A stretch of 64,000 bases of DNA from Akkermansia sp. N21116 (GCF_029854705.2 NZ_CP139035.1:496001-560000); one strand, 5' to 3'. Numbered from the stretch's first letter, positions 44,945-55,944 are shown. Numbers and translations are program-made. Notes: generated from the sequence alone by a model not told the origin.

Positions 44945-47900
44945 ATGGCGACTATTGAATATCCAGATCTGCCTGTGGCTCGTCACAAATCCGTGATCGA
45001 GGAGGCGTTGCGTGCCCATCAAGTTGTGGTGGTTGTCGGTGAAACGGGTTCAGGAAAAACGACCCAGCTCCCCAAAATGGCGCTGGAGATTGCCGGAGAC
45101 AATCGGCGGGGCCGGGTTGGCTGTACCCAGCCGAGACGAATTGCCGCCGCTTCCGTCGCTCGTCGCGTCGCTGAGGAAATGAAATGCGAATTGGGTTCCC
45201 TCGTCGGCTACCAGGTGCGTTTCGAGGACAAGATCAGCGAGGAGACTTTGCTCAAATTTATGACGGACGGGATCCTGCTGGCCGAAATGCAGAAGGATCC
45301 CGACTTGCGGCAGTATCACACGATCATTCTCGATGAGGCCCATGAGCGCAGTCTCAACATAGACTTCCTGCTGGGCTACCTCAAACTGCTGACAAAGAGG
45401 CGCAAGGATCTGCGGATCATCATTAGTTCCGCCACGATGGATGCAGGAGGATTTTCCGAGTTTTTCGGCGATGCTCCCGTCATCAATGTGGAGGGGCGTA
45501 CCTTTCCCGTCGATATCCATTACCTGCCTCCCGCCTGGGAGGATGAGGAGTTGCCCGACCATGTCGGGCGTGCCGTCAAGTGGCTGAACGATTACGATGC
45601 CAGGGGGGACGTTCTTGTTTTTCTGCCCGGCGAACGGGAAATCCGCGAGACGGCGGAAAAGCTGGAGGGGATGAATCTGTCCCGGACGCGTATTCTGCCT
45701 CTGTTTGCCCGGTTGGGCCTGGCTGACCAGCAGAGGATTTTTCATCCCGACGGCTCGCATCGCCGCATCGTGCTGGCGACCAATGTGGCGGAAACGTCCC
45801 TGACGATTCCCGGTATTGTGTACGTAGTGGATTCCGGACTGGCCCGCGTGAGCCGGTACAGTGCTGCGCGACAGGTACAAAGGCTCCAGATTGAGGAAGT
45901 GTCGCAGGCAAGCGCCCGACAGCGGGCCGGGCGTTGCGGCCGTATTTGCGAAGGGGTCTGTATCCGCTTGTACAGCGAGGAGAATTGGGAGAAACGAACC
46001 CCGTTTACGGATCCGGAGATTAAGCGCAGTTCGCTGGCCGGAGTTCTGCTGAAGATGAAAGATCTCGGATTGCCCGAGATCGGGGAATTTCCTTTGCCCG
46101 ATCCTCCTTCGTCGAAACTTGTAACGGAAGGCTACCGAACTCTTCGGGAAATCGGGGCCGTCGATAAAAAGAAGCAGCTGACCCCTGTCGGTAAAAAACT
46201 CGCCCGCCTGCCGATTGATCCCCGTCTGGGGCGCATGCTTTTGGAGGCTCAATACGAACGAGCCCTTCCCGAAGTTTTGGTTATTGTTGCCGGACTGAAC
46301 ATCATGGATCCGAAGGAGCGTCCGGCTGATGTGGCAGACAAGGCCGATGTTGCTCATGCCCGGTGGAGGAATGAGGATAGTGATTTTCTCTCCATGCTAT
46401 CCATGTGGAAAGAAGTGCGGCAGTTTCGCGAGGGCTCGCACTGGAAGCGTAACCAGCTCCGCAAATGGTGCGCCCCCCGTTTCCTGAACATGATGCGCCT
46501 GATCGAGTGGAGCAATCTTCACGAGGATCTTTCCCGGCTTGTCCGGGAAACGCTGAGATGCAGGATTCCCGAATTGGAAACCGATGATGAGCGGATGGCC
46601 AGCTTTGCCATGATTCATCGTAGCATTCTGGCTGGCGTACCCCGTCAATTCGGATTTTGGAACCCGGAAATGCGCGAGTATAAGGGGGCCGGCGGCCGAT
46701 CATTCGGCATTTTTCCGGGGTCGGGGCTTTTCAAACGTAAGAAACGCCTGGAGTGGGTTATGGGTGTCGAATTGGTGGAGACCTCCCGCCTGTGGATGCG
46801 TCGCTGTGCCAAGCTGGATCCTGTCTGGGTGGAACAGGTAGCTCCGCAACTCTGCGAATATCATTATGCCAATGCCCGGTGGGATAAGGCGCAAGGGGCT
46901 GTTTATGCCACGGAACGCGTTGTGTGCGGAGGGTTGGCTATTCTGGACAATAGACGCGTTCATTACGGGCGCATCTACCCGGAAAAAGCCCGTGCCATTA
47001 TGATCCGGGAGGGATTGCTTGCTGATGGCTTCCGGGAAAAGCCCCCTTTTCTCAAGGAGCTTGAACGCGTCCGAGACGAGGTGAAGTCCATGGAAATCAA
47101 ACTGCGCCGTCCCGACCAGGTTTGGTGTGAAGACGGTGTTTTCGAGTTTTACGACAAAGTGATCCCGCAGGATATCTGCACGGAAAAGGCTTTCCACAAA
47201 TGGCGGCGTTCTCTCGGTAAAGGGGAGTCGGTTCTCAATATCCGTCCTCAGGATGCCATGTATGCTTTGTGGTCGGAGGATGAGCTCGACGGTTATCCGG
47301 ATGAGATTTCCTGCGACGGCCAGGAGTACCCCGTGTATTACCAGCATGATCCCGGCGCGGAGGATGACGGTGTGACTTTGGGCGTTCATATCGACCAGCT
47401 AGAGTCTTTTCCGGACTGGCTTCCCGAGTGGGGAGTTCCGGGCAATCTGGCGGTGCGTGCCGAAATGCTTCTGCGGACATTGTCCAAGGATTTGCGCGTT
47501 CAGCTCCAGCCGATCGGCCAGAGAGCCGCTGCTTTTGTTTCCCTGCGCAAGGGATTAGTGCCGGATGGTCCGCTGGCATCGCGTCTTGCCGAATTCGTCG
47601 AAATGGAAACCGGGCGGCATTGCGGCGCCAGGGACATCAACATGGAAGTGATTCCGGCTGAGTTGATGACCAAAATCTGGGTTTGCGATGATGCCGGGCG
47701 TGAACTTGCCATCGGAACGGATGTAGACGAATTGCGCCGCCGTCTGAAGGTACAAGTCGAGAAGCGCTTCTCCAAGTCGGCGGCCAAATTGTGGTCTCGT
47801 TCGGGAATGAAAACCTGGGATTGCGGCACTCTTCCCCTCCGTGAAGATGTGGGAGGCCGTCCCGGATTTGTTGCTTTAACCGATGAAGGAGACAGCGCAG

Positions 47901-48640
47901 GCATCCGCGTGTTCCCGACAGAGCGCGAAGCGGAAGCTTCCCACCGCCTGGGTTGTATGCGCCTGGCTTTCCTGGCCATTCGGGACCAGGTCAACCACCT
48001 GAAGAAAAAATTTCCGCTGGGATTGGAAGGCAAATTATCTCTGGGTATTATTGGTGCAGCCCCCGTGAGCAACATCGAGGATATGCTCCTGGTAGCGGTG
48101 GAAGGCGGGATGGGATCTCCTATGCCGAGAAGCGGGGAGGACTTTGCCGCCGCCCTTATGCGTGCCCGGCAGAACCTCTTTGATGCGGCACGCAAAGTGG
48201 GCGAGTTCTGGGAACAATGGAGTGCTGCCGACCATGCCGTCCGCGACTTGGCCGCAACGCGGGGCAGGGAACGTTATTATGACCGCATTGTGGCGGATCT
48301 TCGGGAACAGATGGACTGGCTGGAACGCGAACACTTTGTTCTCAAGGCCGGGTGGCAGCGTCTGCCGGATATGGTCCGTTATGCCCGCGGCATTGCGGAG
48401 CGTTTGCGCCGCATGGACCGGCAACCACTTGTTCGCGAGTTGGAACGCATCGAGCAGTTCCACGGCATAGCTGCCCGCTGGCAGGCCGTGCAAGCCTCCC
48501 ATGCGGATGCTGTTGACTGGGAAGATTACGGATACCTTCTGGAGGAATACAGGCTCATGGTCTTTGCTCCCCAACTGGCTGTCAAGGGGCGGGTTTCCGT
48601 CAAGAAGCTGGAGCAGGCCTGGGAAGCTCTTTCCGAGTAG
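44945..48640 (+). CDS. hrpA: ATP-dependent RNA helicase HrpA
   Basis: 1231 aa from the ATG at 44945; longer frames upstream are not family-like. Walker A GETGSGKTT (32-40), DEAH box ILDEAHERSLNIDFLL (130-133), SATMDAG (motif III), then the helicase C-domain with TNVAETSLTIPG and QRAGRCGR, and a long C-terminal DUF3418-like region. Length is like E. coli HrpA (about 1300). It unwinds RNA and, in E. coli, rescues collided ribosomes. Confidence 0.94.
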   Translation: MATIEYPDLPVARHKSVIEEALRAHQVVVVVGETGSGKTTQLPKMALEIAGDNRRGRVGCTQPRRIAAASVARRVAEEMKCELGSLVGYQVRFEDKISEETLLKFMTDGILLAEMQKDPDLRQYHTIILDEAHERSLNIDFLLGYLKLLTKRRKDLRIIISSATMDAGGFSEFFGDAPVINVEGRTFPVDIHYLPPAWEDEELPDHVGRAVKWLNDYDARGDVLVFLPGEREIRETAEKLEGMNLSRTRILPLFARLGLADQQRIFHPDGSHRRIVLATNVAETSLTIPGIVYVVDSGLARVSRYSAARQVQRLQIEEVSQASARQRAGRCGRICEGVCIRLYSEENWEKRTPFTDPEIKRSSLAGVLLKMKDLGLPEIGEFPLPDPPSSKLVTEGYRTLREIGAVDKKKQLTPVGKKLARLPIDPRLGRMLLEAQYERALPEVLVIVAGLNIMDPKERPADVADKADVAHARWRNEDSDFLSMLSMWKEVRQFREGSHWKRNQLRKWCAPRFLNMMRLIEWSNLHEDLSRLVRETLRCRIPELETDDERMASFAMIHRSILAGVPRQFGFWNPEMREYKGAGGRSFGIFPGSGLFKRKKRLEWVMGVELVETSRLWMRRCAKLDPVWVEQVAPQLCEYHYANARWDKAQGAVYATERVVCGGLAILDNRRVHYGRIYPEKARAIMIREGLLADGFREKPPFLKELERVRDEVKSMEIKLRRPDQVWCEDGVFEFYDKVIPQDICTEKAFHKWRRSLGKGESVLNIRPQDAMYALWSEDELDGYPDEISCDGQEYPVYYQHDPGAEDDGVTLGVHIDQLESFPDWLPEWGVPGNLAVRAEMLLRTLSKDLRVQLQPIGQRAAAFVSLRKGLVPDGPLASRLAEFVEMETGRHCGARDINMEVIPAELMTKIWVCDDAGRELAIGTDVDELRRRLKVQVEKRFSKSAAKLWSRSGMKTWDCGTLPLREDVGGRPGFVALTDEGDSAGIRVFPTEREAEASHRLGCMRLAFLAIRDQVNHLKKKFPLGLEGKLSLGIIGAAPVSNIEDMLLVAVEGGMGSPMPRSGEDFAAALMRARQNLFDAARKVGEFWEQWSAADHAVRDLAATRGRERYYDRIVADLREQMDWLEREHFVLKAGWQRLPDMVRYARGIAERLRRMDRQPLVRELERIEQFHGIAARWQAVQASHADAVDWEDYGYLLEEYRLMVFAPQLAVKGRVSVKKLEQAWEALSE

Positions 48641-48655
48641 GAAACGTCAGGGAGA

Positions 48656-51600
48656 TTACCGGGCCGGCAGTTTGATGATGGTTCCGGTCACGGGCAGGGT
48701 TGGCGGGTTCCATCCGTTGAGTGTAACGATTTCTGTGGCTCTGGTCTTATCTCCCAGTTCACGTTCGGCGATGGATTTCAACGTGTCTCCTTTTTTGATC
48801 TGGTAATCGCGGGTAACAGCTATGGAACCTCCTTCTTCGTGAGAGTAAGCCACGTCGCCGATGTGGACGACGTCATTCTTGTCCTTGAGCCGGAAGACGA
48901 GAGTCTGGCGCTTTTCTTCAGGGCGGGCGTAGTCGGTGTAGACTTCTGCATACAGGGTTACGGGTGCCAGCATTTTCTGGGAACGCGAACCGTAGTAATT
49001 GGCTTCGATCTTATAATTCCCCGGAACGGCTTTGCGAATCATGAATTCCTCCGGCCCGTAACCGTCGGTTACGTCGCGTGAGAGATGTCCCCCCGTTGAC
49101 GTCCGGTTGTGGCTGTAGATGCATTTTTCGCCAAAGCGGTCCGTAGCCCACAGATCCATGTCCGAATTGTCCGTGTCCCAGTTGATGACGACGCGGATAT
49201 CTGTCGCGATCGGAGTGATGAAGGCTGGATCCAGCCCTTGGGTATCCACCGGCCTGCCCTCTGCTTTTGCCCGGGCGATGATACGATTCATCTCGACGAG
49301 AACGATTTGTTCAATCCCCCGGAAACGGGGATGCATCGGTTTTTCCAGAACAAGTTTCAGAGTATTGAACGCACCCTGACGGTCTCCCATTTCATCGAGG
49401 ACAAGGGCGAGGTCGCGGTAGGATTGAGGTTCTTCCGGGAACATGTCACGGACTTTGTCAAACATGTTCTTTGCGGCGGCAAGGTCTCCGAGGTAACGCA
49501 ATTTGTAAGCCAAGACTCGCATTAAAGAACGGTTTTCGAGTTCCATTTCCGCCAGGTTGGTAAGGATTTGGATAGCGGTTTCACGATCTCCCTTTTTAGC
49601 GAACCATTCGGAACAGTCGAGGTAGAAACCGGGGGAATCTCCTTGTTTTTCCTTGAGTTTGAGATAGGTGTCGAACGGAGTGTTCGAAGAGTCCAGAGCA
49701 GCAAGGTAGGGTGAATCCGGATTCCAGGCTTTGACACTGATGGAGGGCCCTTCTTTCGGAGCTTTCTGTTTGGAGCTGGTCGTACGTTCAGAGCTGGCCG
49801 TACGTCCGAGATCTCCGTTGCCAGTCAGGAGTCCGTTAAATGCCGCATGGCCTTGGCGTAGAGAATCTGGTGCTTCAGCGAAAGAATCTCCGGCTTCTTC
49901 TTGTCCAAGAACGGGGACTGCCGCGGGAGCAGGCGTTTCCCAAGCGGAATCGACTTCGTTCAATTGCCTGGCCCGTTCTACAGACATTCCTGCCGCCGGG
50001 CTTCCATAGGAAACATCTCCTTCTTCAGATTTCCCCCTTTTTGAGGAGGAGACAACCGGGAAGTCCTTCGCATACCACGTGGTGAGGTCTTTCCAGCCGT
50101 TTAGGGCGGCTTTCAGGTTATCGAGGCGGATTTGATCGGCTTCCAGTTCTTTTCGAGTATGTACCTTGATCATGGCTTCGTCATAGAGCTGGCGTTCCTT
50201 TGGTGCGGAGGCAGGTGGGCGAACCTTGTAACGGAGGTATTGGTCGAGGGATTCCAGGACGAGCAGCGAAGTACCGGGAGTGACGATACCGTAGTCCTGC
50301 CCGAGTTGGGACAAAGCTTCCTTTGTGGCCGGACTTGACGGTTCCAGCATGAGTTTGACCAGCATATTCTGGCCGTAGAATGAGCGGAGCATTGTTCCCG
50401 GCCTGGCCGAGGCCGTATCGAAGTTCACCGTACCGGAGGCGACGATTTTACCGTCGGGCGTTTGGACTTCAAGTTTAACGTTGTGAACTCCATCCGGGAG
50501 AACGGCTGTCCAGACGAGGCTGTCGCCGTAATGGAATTCCTGTTTGTTGAAGGCTGCCTTCTTCCAAGGTTGACCGTCTACGACGGCGCTGGCGGTAAGG
50601 GGGGCATACTTCATGGATTCCAACGCCTGGTCGGTTGTTGCCTCCGTCAGGTTGAGGATGTTCATGTTCTGGCGTCGGAGGGCATTGATATCCGCTCCGG
50701 ATTTGGCGATGAGAGCATATGTTGGTACGGAAACCGTCGGAGTGCTGGAAGCGTTCTGCATGGCCCCGAGGTTAACGATGCCGTCAGTAACGACGAAACG
50801 TATTCCGGCCCGGGTGTCGGCTTTCAGGAAGGAGTCAAAATTACCCGTACCTCCGTCGTAGCGGATACTACGGAGGAATTTCAGCAGTGTTTCCGCATTG
50901 CTACCGGAGACAGTGAAGGGGACGGGATCGGCCAATTTGTTGCGGAGAAGGAAGACTCGTACCGTTTTGTCCTGGTCTGCCGTCTGCTCAAAATATTTTT
51001 TCAGCAGATCCAGGGTTTTGTCGAGATCGGCTTTGACCATGGAACCGGAGGCATCCCAGGCGATGTCGATAGTGTCGGGCGAGGGCAGGGACGGGGAGGT
51101 GCCGGCTATCGGTGGGATGATTAGGGAGACGGCGGCAAAAGTTTCGCCGTCGTAGGTTTCCAGACCGCTTTTCAGCTGGCCGTTTTCCAATCCTTGGATC
51201 TGTTCGGAGGGTAGAGATACGACCAGGTCTTCGGTCATCGAAAGGTTATTCCATTCCGATTCGGCGACGAAGACTCCCTGCCAGTCCTGAAAGTTGAAGT
51301 TGGACAGTGTGGGGGACGAAAGCGTTGGTTTCCGGTTATCTTGCGACTCGATGCGCAACTTGAAGGCATCGAGCTTTCGCGGGAAATTCAAAGGCAGACG
51401 GTACACCGGCGCGCCATTGTCTCCGATGGGGAGAATGGACGTGTATCGCAGACGTACCGTGCGCGTTCCCTGGGAAGGGATGGGATAGATGCGAGTTTTG
51501 AAACTGTTGCCTCCGGACCATTCCACAAGACCGGGGTCGATATTCTTCCGTTGTTCCTCTTCAAAGACAACGCGGGCTTTTTCCTTTGTCACCGGAACGC

Positions 51601-51940
51601 CGTCTACGAGGTGCCCGTTGATGTCAAGGGCATAACCTTGCAGAGCCGCTTCGTCCGGCAGAGGATAGTACAATTCTCCTTCCAGGACTCTGTCGTTCGG
51701 ATTCTTGAATGTAAGAGTCACGGTCGTTTCAGCCAGAATTCCGTTGAGGCGAGCCGAGACTTCCGCCCGGGAAATAGAGACGGGTTGTTCCTTTCCCGGT
51801 TTGGAGACGACCAAGCGCGGTATAAGAGCCTCCCGATCGGGAATGACCCGGCCGGAACCGGATGCGGAGGCCTGTCCGTAAAGGCAGGGAATTATGGTCC
51901 CCAGAAGGAGGATTGCAACCGTGGAGGGTACTTGTTTCAT
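48656..51940 (-). CDS. VIT / VWA / TPR / DUF2135 / LysM surface protein
   Basis: 1094 aa. Signal peptide at the N-terminus (STVAILLLGTIIPCLYGQAS). VIT domain with ELYYPLPDEAALQGYALDIN (about 50-180); VWA domain with DASGS MIDAS motif at 296-300; a helical TPR-like region near 800-920 (ETAIQILTNLAEMELENRSL); DUF2135 with VINWDTDNSDMDLWATD; and a C-terminal LysM (YQIKKGDTLKSIAERELGDK). LysM suggests attachment to peptidoglycan. Probably a periplasmic or outer-membrane scaffold. No enzyme motif. Confidence 0.85.
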   Translation of the reverse strand: MKQVPSTVAILLLGTIIPCLYGQASASGSGRVIPDREALIPRLVVSKPGKEQPVSISRAEVSARLNGILAETTVTLTFKNPNDRVLEGELYYPLPDEAALQGYALDINGHLVDGVPVTKEKARVVFEEEQRKNIDPGLVEWSGGNSFKTRIYPIPSQGTRTVRLRYTSILPIGDNGAPVYRLPLNFPRKLDAFKLRIESQDNRKPTLSSPTLSNFNFQDWQGVFVAESEWNNLSMTEDLVVSLPSEQIQGLENGQLKSGLETYDGETFAAVSLIIPPIAGTSPSLPSPDTIDIAWDASGSMVKADLDKTLDLLKKYFEQTADQDKTVRVFLLRNKLADPVPFTVSGSNAETLLKFLRSIRYDGGTGNFDSFLKADTRAGIRFVVTDGIVNLGAMQNASSTPTVSVPTYALIAKSGADINALRRQNMNILNLTEATTDQALESMKYAPLTASAVVDGQPWKKAAFNKQEFHYGDSLVWTAVLPDGVHNVKLEVQTPDGKIVASGTVNFDTASARPGTMLRSFYGQNMLVKLMLEPSSPATKEALSQLGQDYGIVTPGTSLLVLESLDQYLRYKVRPPASAPKERQLYDEAMIKVHTRKELEADQIRLDNLKAALNGWKDLTTWYAKDFPVVSSSKRGKSEEGDVSYGSPAAGMSVERARQLNEVDSAWETPAPAAVPVLGQEEAGDSFAEAPDSLRQGHAAFNGLLTGNGDLGRTASSERTTSSKQKAPKEGPSISVKAWNPDSPYLAALDSSNTPFDTYLKLKEKQGDSPGFYLDCSEWFAKKGDRETAIQILTNLAEMELENRSLMRVLAYKLRYLGDLAAAKNMFDKVRDMFPEEPQSYRDLALVLDEMGDRQGAFNTLKLVLEKPMHPRFRGIEQIVLVEMNRIIARAKAEGRPVDTQGLDPAFITPIATDIRVVINWDTDNSDMDLWATDRFGEKCIYSHNRTSTGGHLSRDVTDGYGPEEFMIRKAVPGNYKIEANYYGSRSQKMLAPVTLYAEVYTDYARPEEKRQTLVFRLKDKNDVVHIGDVAYSHEEGGSIAVTRDYQIKKGDTLKSIAERELGDKTRATEIVTLNGWNPPTLPVTGTIIKLPAR

Positions 51941-52206
51941 GGCTGTGGAAAGGTGGAATTCAAAAAAAGAAACCCATTACACCTTCTTTAGCGGAACGCA
52001 TACTGTTCAGCAAGAATTTTAGGGTAACATTGAGGTAACGGAGCAAATCGGGCGATAAAACGTCCTATATTGCATCGAATACGCATTCTTGAATTGACAA
52101 ATGTCCCGTCTGAGCGCTTAGGAATTTGCAACCAAAACGCCTGTCGCGCAAAAATGTCTTTTGTTCGAGAAGCCAAATACGATTTCCCTTCCCCTTCCCG
52201 TTGCCC

Positions 52207-54828
52207 ATGTCCAAGATTCTCATCATCGCAGAAAAGCCCAGCGTCGCAACCGACCTCGCCCGAGTATTGGGCAAAGAACTGGGTAAGTTTACCCGGGACA
52301 AGAGCGGCGCTTTTTTTGAAAATGACCAAGCCGTCATTACTTCCGCTGTCGGGCATCTTCTGGAACAGAAAAAACCGACGACGGCCGAGGGCAAGTCGCT
52401 TCCCTGGAAGTTCGACTATCTGCCCGTGATTCCGAATAAATTTGAACTCGAACCGATCAAGCAATCGGAAGACCGTTTGAAGAAAGTGCTTCAGCTTGCC
52501 CGTCGCAAGGACGTTACCGAAATCGTCAACGCATGCGATGCCGGCCGGGAAGGGGAGTTGATCTTTAACAATATGGTTCGCTTCGGCAAGTGGAGCAAGA
52601 AGATGCGCCGCCTCTGGATGCAGTCCATGACGGACGAGGCTATTCTTACCGCCTGGCACAACATGCGCAGTGAGGAAGACATGGCTCCGCTTACGGACGC
52701 CGCTATTTGTCGTTCGGAATCCGACTGGCTCATTGGTCTCAACAGTACGCGTGCCCTGACCATTCTGCAATCGCGAGGCGGCTTCAACATCACGCCTGCC
52801 GGTCGCGTCCAGACGCCGACGCTTGCCATCCTGGCCCAGCGGGAACAGGAGATTCAGGCCTTTATCCCGGAGCCTTATTCCGAAGTTATTGCCTCCTTCA
52901 AGGTGGCAGCCGGACATTATGAAGGCAAGTGGGTGGATCTCTCGTGGAAAAAGAGCGAGAATAAGCCTCAGTCTCGTCCGGAACGAATTTGGAATGAACA
53001 GACTGCAGAGGAAATCCGTAGCCGTTGTGACGGCAAGACTGGTATTGTGACGGAGGAAAAGAAACCTGTTTCCACCATTGCTCCCCTGTTGTACGATCTG
53101 ACCTCCCTCCAGCGCGATGCCGCTAACCGTTATGGGTTTTCCGCGCGGAGGACATTGCAGCTTGCCCAGGAGTGTTACGAAAAGTACAAGGTGCTGACCT
53201 ATCCCCGTACCGACTCCCGCTATCTGCCGGAAGATTATGTCGGCAAGGTATACGGCATTGTAGGATCCGTTGCCGGAGACGACAACGATTTTTCTCCGTT
53301 TGCCCGCGACATTCTGGACAATAAGCGCGTGAAGCCCAACAAGCGTGTGTTTGACAGTTCCAAAGTCAGCGATCACTTTGCCATCATTCCGACGGGCAAA
53401 TTAGACAAGCTTTCAGCCGATGCCCAGAAGTTGTTCGACATGGTAATGGCACGCTTCCTGGCCGTTTTCTTTCCCCCTGCCATTTTCGAGGACACGAAGC
53501 GCACGACGCGCATCACTCATCCCGGAGGTATTGTGGACGCATTCAATACGACGGGGCGCGTACTTGTGGAACCGGGCTGGCAGGCTGTCTATGGTCGTAA
53601 ACCCGGTAGTACAGGCAAGGAAGACCTGGTTCCCGTCCAGCCTAACGAGCAGGCGCTGGTGGATCGCATTGATGTCAAAAACTCCATGACCAAGCCTCCT
53701 GCCCGATACACGGAAGCTACTCTTCTGGCAGCTATGGAAGGGGCTGGCAAGCTGGTGAACGACGACGAACTGCGGGAAGCCATGAGCGAACGCGGACTGG
53801 GAACCCCGGCGACGCGTGCGTCGATTATCGAAGGCTTGATTTCCCAGGAATACATCGCCCGGGAAGGCAGGGATCTATTGGCGACGCGCCGCGGTATCGA
53901 ATTGATCGAACTTCTAAAGCGTGTCGGCTTGGAAACCCTTACGTCGCCCAGCATGACGGGCGAATGGGAATACCAGCTCAAACGCATGGAGCATGCCGCT
54001 CTTGACCGCGAATCCTTCATGAAGGGAATCAAGGAACTGACAGGCGACATTGTCGAACGCGTCAAGCAATTCAAGACGGATATGCAGCAGGTCGAATTGC
54101 CGGAATTGCCGTGGACGTGTCCCGTGTGTGGCGCCGAAGGGTTGAAGAACACGATGGATGCCGTTTCCTGCCGCTCCTGCAAGTTCTCCGTTCGCAAAAC
54201 TATTTCCGGGCGGGATATGACCGAAGATGAACTTGCCGGTCTCGTCGCCAACCGCAAGACGGATATTCTTTCCGGCTTTACGTCGCGTTTCGGCAAACCG
54301 TTCGATGCCGGCTTGGAACTTGATGAAAAGGGCAAGGCCAAATTCTACTTTCCGCAACGTCCCGAAGATGCCGAGTCCGGCGACAGGGAGGAACCGGTTG
54401 TCGTGGATCGTGTCGTTGCCCAAAACGGCAAGGAATACGATATCCAGCAAACCTCCAAGACCTGGAAACTTCCGGATATGGAATTCGGCAAGACGAAGGG
54501 GGTCAGCGTTTCCCGTACGATTCTCGGAAGAACGATTACTCTCGACGAGATTAAGGCTATTATTTCCGCAGGAAAGACGGCTCTCCTCAAGGGCTTCATT
54601 TCCCAGCGTACGAAGCGTCCCTTCGACGCCTACCTTGTCCTCAATGCGAAAACGGGCAAAGTAGGGTTCGAGTTCGACAAGACGGAACGCCCCGCCAAGG
54701 CTGGGCGTAAGACAACGGCCAAGGCTGACTCTCCCGAAGACAAGGCTCCTGCCGCTGAAAAACCGGCGAAGGTTGCCCAGTCGGCCAAGACTACGCCTTT
54801 AACCAAGCGGAAGACATCCAAGAAGTAG
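52207..54828 (+). CDS. topB: DNA topoisomerase III (type IA)
   Basis: 873 aa from the ATG at 52207. Toprim start [30 protein letters not shown] acidic motif at 111-120, and the active-site tyrosine Y332 in [10 protein letters not shown]. The C-terminus has a CxxC-type zinc ribbon (CPVCGAEG...CRSCKFSV) and two repeated topo-C domains, then a Lys/Ala-rich tail. TopB decatenates DNA and works with RecQ-type helicases. Confidence 0.94.
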   Translation: MSKILIIAEKPSVATDLARVLGKELGKFTRDKSGAFFENDQAVITSAVGHLLEQKKPTTAEGKSLPWKFDYLPVIPNKFELEPIKQSEDRLKKVLQLARRKDVTEIVNACDAGREGELIFNNMVRFGKWSKKMRRLWMQSMTDEAILTAWHNMRSEEDMAPLTDAAICRSESDWLIGLNSTRALTILQSRGGFNITPAGRVQTPTLAILAQREQEIQAFIPEPYSEVIASFKVAAGHYEGKWVDLSWKKSENKPQSRPERIWNEQTAEEIRSRCDGKTGIVTEEKKPVSTIAPLLYDLTSLQRDAANRYGFSARRTLQLAQECYEKYKVLTYPRTDSRYLPEDYVGKVYGIVGSVAGDDNDFSPFARDILDNKRVKPNKRVFDSSKVSDHFAIIPTGKLDKLSADAQKLFDMVMARFLAVFFPPAIFEDTKRTTRITHPGGIVDAFNTTGRVLVEPGWQAVYGRKPGSTGKEDLVPVQPNEQALVDRIDVKNSMTKPPARYTEATLLAAMEGAGKLVNDDELREAMSERGLGTPATRASIIEGLISQEYIAREGRDLLATRRGIELIELLKRVGLETLTSPSMTGEWEYQLKRMEHAALDRESFMKGIKELTGDIVERVKQFKTDMQQVELPELPWTCPVCGAEGLKNTMDAVSCRSCKFSVRKTISGRDMTEDELAGLVANRKTDILSGFTSRFGKPFDAGLELDEKGKAKFYFPQRPEDAESGDREEPVVVDRVVAQNGKEYDIQQTSKTWKLPDMEFGKTKGVSVSRTILGRTITLDEIKAIISAGKTALLKGFISQRTKRPFDAYLVLNAKTGKVGFEFDKTERPAKAGRKTTAKADSPEDKAPAAEKPAKVAQSAKTTPLTKRKTSKK

Positions 54829-54855
54829 CCTGCGTTGTACGGCAAGGTTTTCTCC

Positions 54856-54896
54856 AAGAGGGGGGCTGTTCCGAATGTTTCCGGAATGGCCCTCTT
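54856..54896 (+). terminator. Terminator of topB
   Basis: Stem AAGAGGG-CTGTTCCG / CGGAAT-GCCCTCTT, followed by CTTTTCC, about 28 bases after the topB stop. Confidence 0.75.
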
Positions 54897-54961
54897 CTTT
54901 TCCGTTACGGAAGTCTGAGGGAAACCTGAAGTGAAATCGGTAATCTTTGGCGGGAAAGAAG

Positions 54962-54994
54962 AAGGCCGTTTTGCAGGAGATACAAAACGGCCTT
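54962..54994 (-). terminator. Terminator of secG
   Basis: Perfect 11-base arms AAGGCCGTTTT / AAAACGGCCTT with an 11-base loop; on the minus strand it is followed by CTTCTTTCC. It lies about 33 bases after the secG stop. Confidence 0.75.
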
Positions 54995-55026
54995 GAAAGG
55001 TAATATGTCCGGGGAAGAGATAACTC

Positions 55027-55500
55027 TTATTTGCCAGGTTCCTTGGCAGGGGCGGAGGCGGGCTCTGCTGGTGCCGGTGTTGCGGGTTCGGCTGGCGTAG
55101 GTGCGGGAGTTTTGTCTTGCTTTTGCTGTTGCTCCTGAAGGAGTTCCATAACGGACTTTTTCTTCTCATCCTTGGGCGCATCGGTCTTTTCGACTTGGGA
55201 CGGTGCGTTTTCCACTTGGGACAGGGTCGGTTGGTTTTCCTTGTATTTTCTGTTAAGGAGAATGCAAAGGACGAATGCGATCAGCATGAACAAAGTTCCC
55301 AGGTAGATTGTAGCTTTTTTCAGTACGTCCGTGGTACGGGCACCGAAAGCCTGGTCGGTCAAGGCTGCGCCGAAAGCGGCGCCGAGTCCTTCCTGCTTGG
55401 GCCGCTGCATGAGAACGACGATCAGCAGGAGGATGGTAACGATCAACTGGGCGACGAAAATCAGGTTGATACCAATGTCGAGGAAGGAGGCGAGAATCAT
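55027..55500 (-). CDS. secG: Protein-export membrane protein SecG
   Basis: 157 aa from the ATG at 55500. Two membrane helices (IFVAQLIVTILLLIVVLMQR and ATIYLGTLFMLIAFVLCILL) flank the conserved loop RPKQEGLGAAFG. Family members are usually 70 to 120 residues; here a 70-residue tail rich in K, Q, then A/P/E repeats follows. SecG is the auxiliary subunit of the SecYEG translocon. The long acidic/proline tail is common in this phylum. Confidence 0.9.
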   Translation of the reverse strand: MILASFLDIGINLIFVAQLIVTILLLIVVLMQRPKQEGLGAAFGAALTDQAFGARTTDVLKKATIYLGTLFMLIAFVLCILLNRKYKENQPTLSQVENAPSQVEKTDAPKDEKKKSVMELLQEQQQKQDKTPAPTPAEPATPAPAEPASAPAKEPGK

Positions 55501-55540
55501 GAGTGGAAGAGTATGGAAAAGTGAAACCGTTTTGTAAAGG

Positions 55541-55879
55541 CTAGGAAATAATTTCGTTATGTTCGTTGCAGACAATTTTTGTCGGAGTAATGCGCTCTTC
55601 GGACATGGCAAAGGACATAATGACGACTCGTTCCCCCGTCTTGATAAGATGGGCGGCTCCGCCGTTCATGATGATATTGCCGGTTCCCGGAGGCCCTTCG
55701 AGAGCGTAGGTTTCCAGCCTGTTGCCGGATGTGACGGATGCGACGAGGACTTTTTCCCCCGGCCACAATCCTGCAGCGGCCATCAAATCCGATGGGATTT
55801 CGATGCTGCCTTCGTATTCAACGTCGCCGCGGGTGATCATGGCGCGGTGAATTTTCGATTTGAGCTGTTGCACAAACAT
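55541..55879 (-). CDS. panD: Aspartate 1-decarboxylase (pyruvoyl)
   Basis: 112 aa from the ATG at 55879. EYEGSIEI holds the self-cleavage site G24-S25, with the serine becoming the pyruvoyl group; the rest (LLALVASVTSGNRLETYAL-type core, TKIVCNEHN) fits. It makes beta-alanine for pantothenate and CoA. It lies between secG (40 bases away) and ribF (65 bases), all on the minus strand. Confidence 0.93.
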   Translation of the reverse strand: MFVQQLKSKIHRAMITRGDVEYEGSIEIPSDLMAAAGLWPGEKVLVASVTSGNRLETYALEGPPGTGNIIMNGGAAHLIKTGERVVIMSFAMSEERITPTKIVCNEHNEIIS

Positions 55880-55944
55880 GGTGGTCGGGAAAAGGAACTC
55901 TTCATTGACGATAAGGTCAAGTCGAGATCTTGTTTTTCTGTGTC

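Noticed and set aside
45050-46357. 435-residue minus-strand frame inside hrpA
   Set aside because: Shadow of the helicase; the helicase motifs are on the plus strand.
51988-53376. 462-residue minus-strand frame across the start of topB
   Set aside because: Lies opposite the topoisomerase catalytic domain with no recognisable motif.
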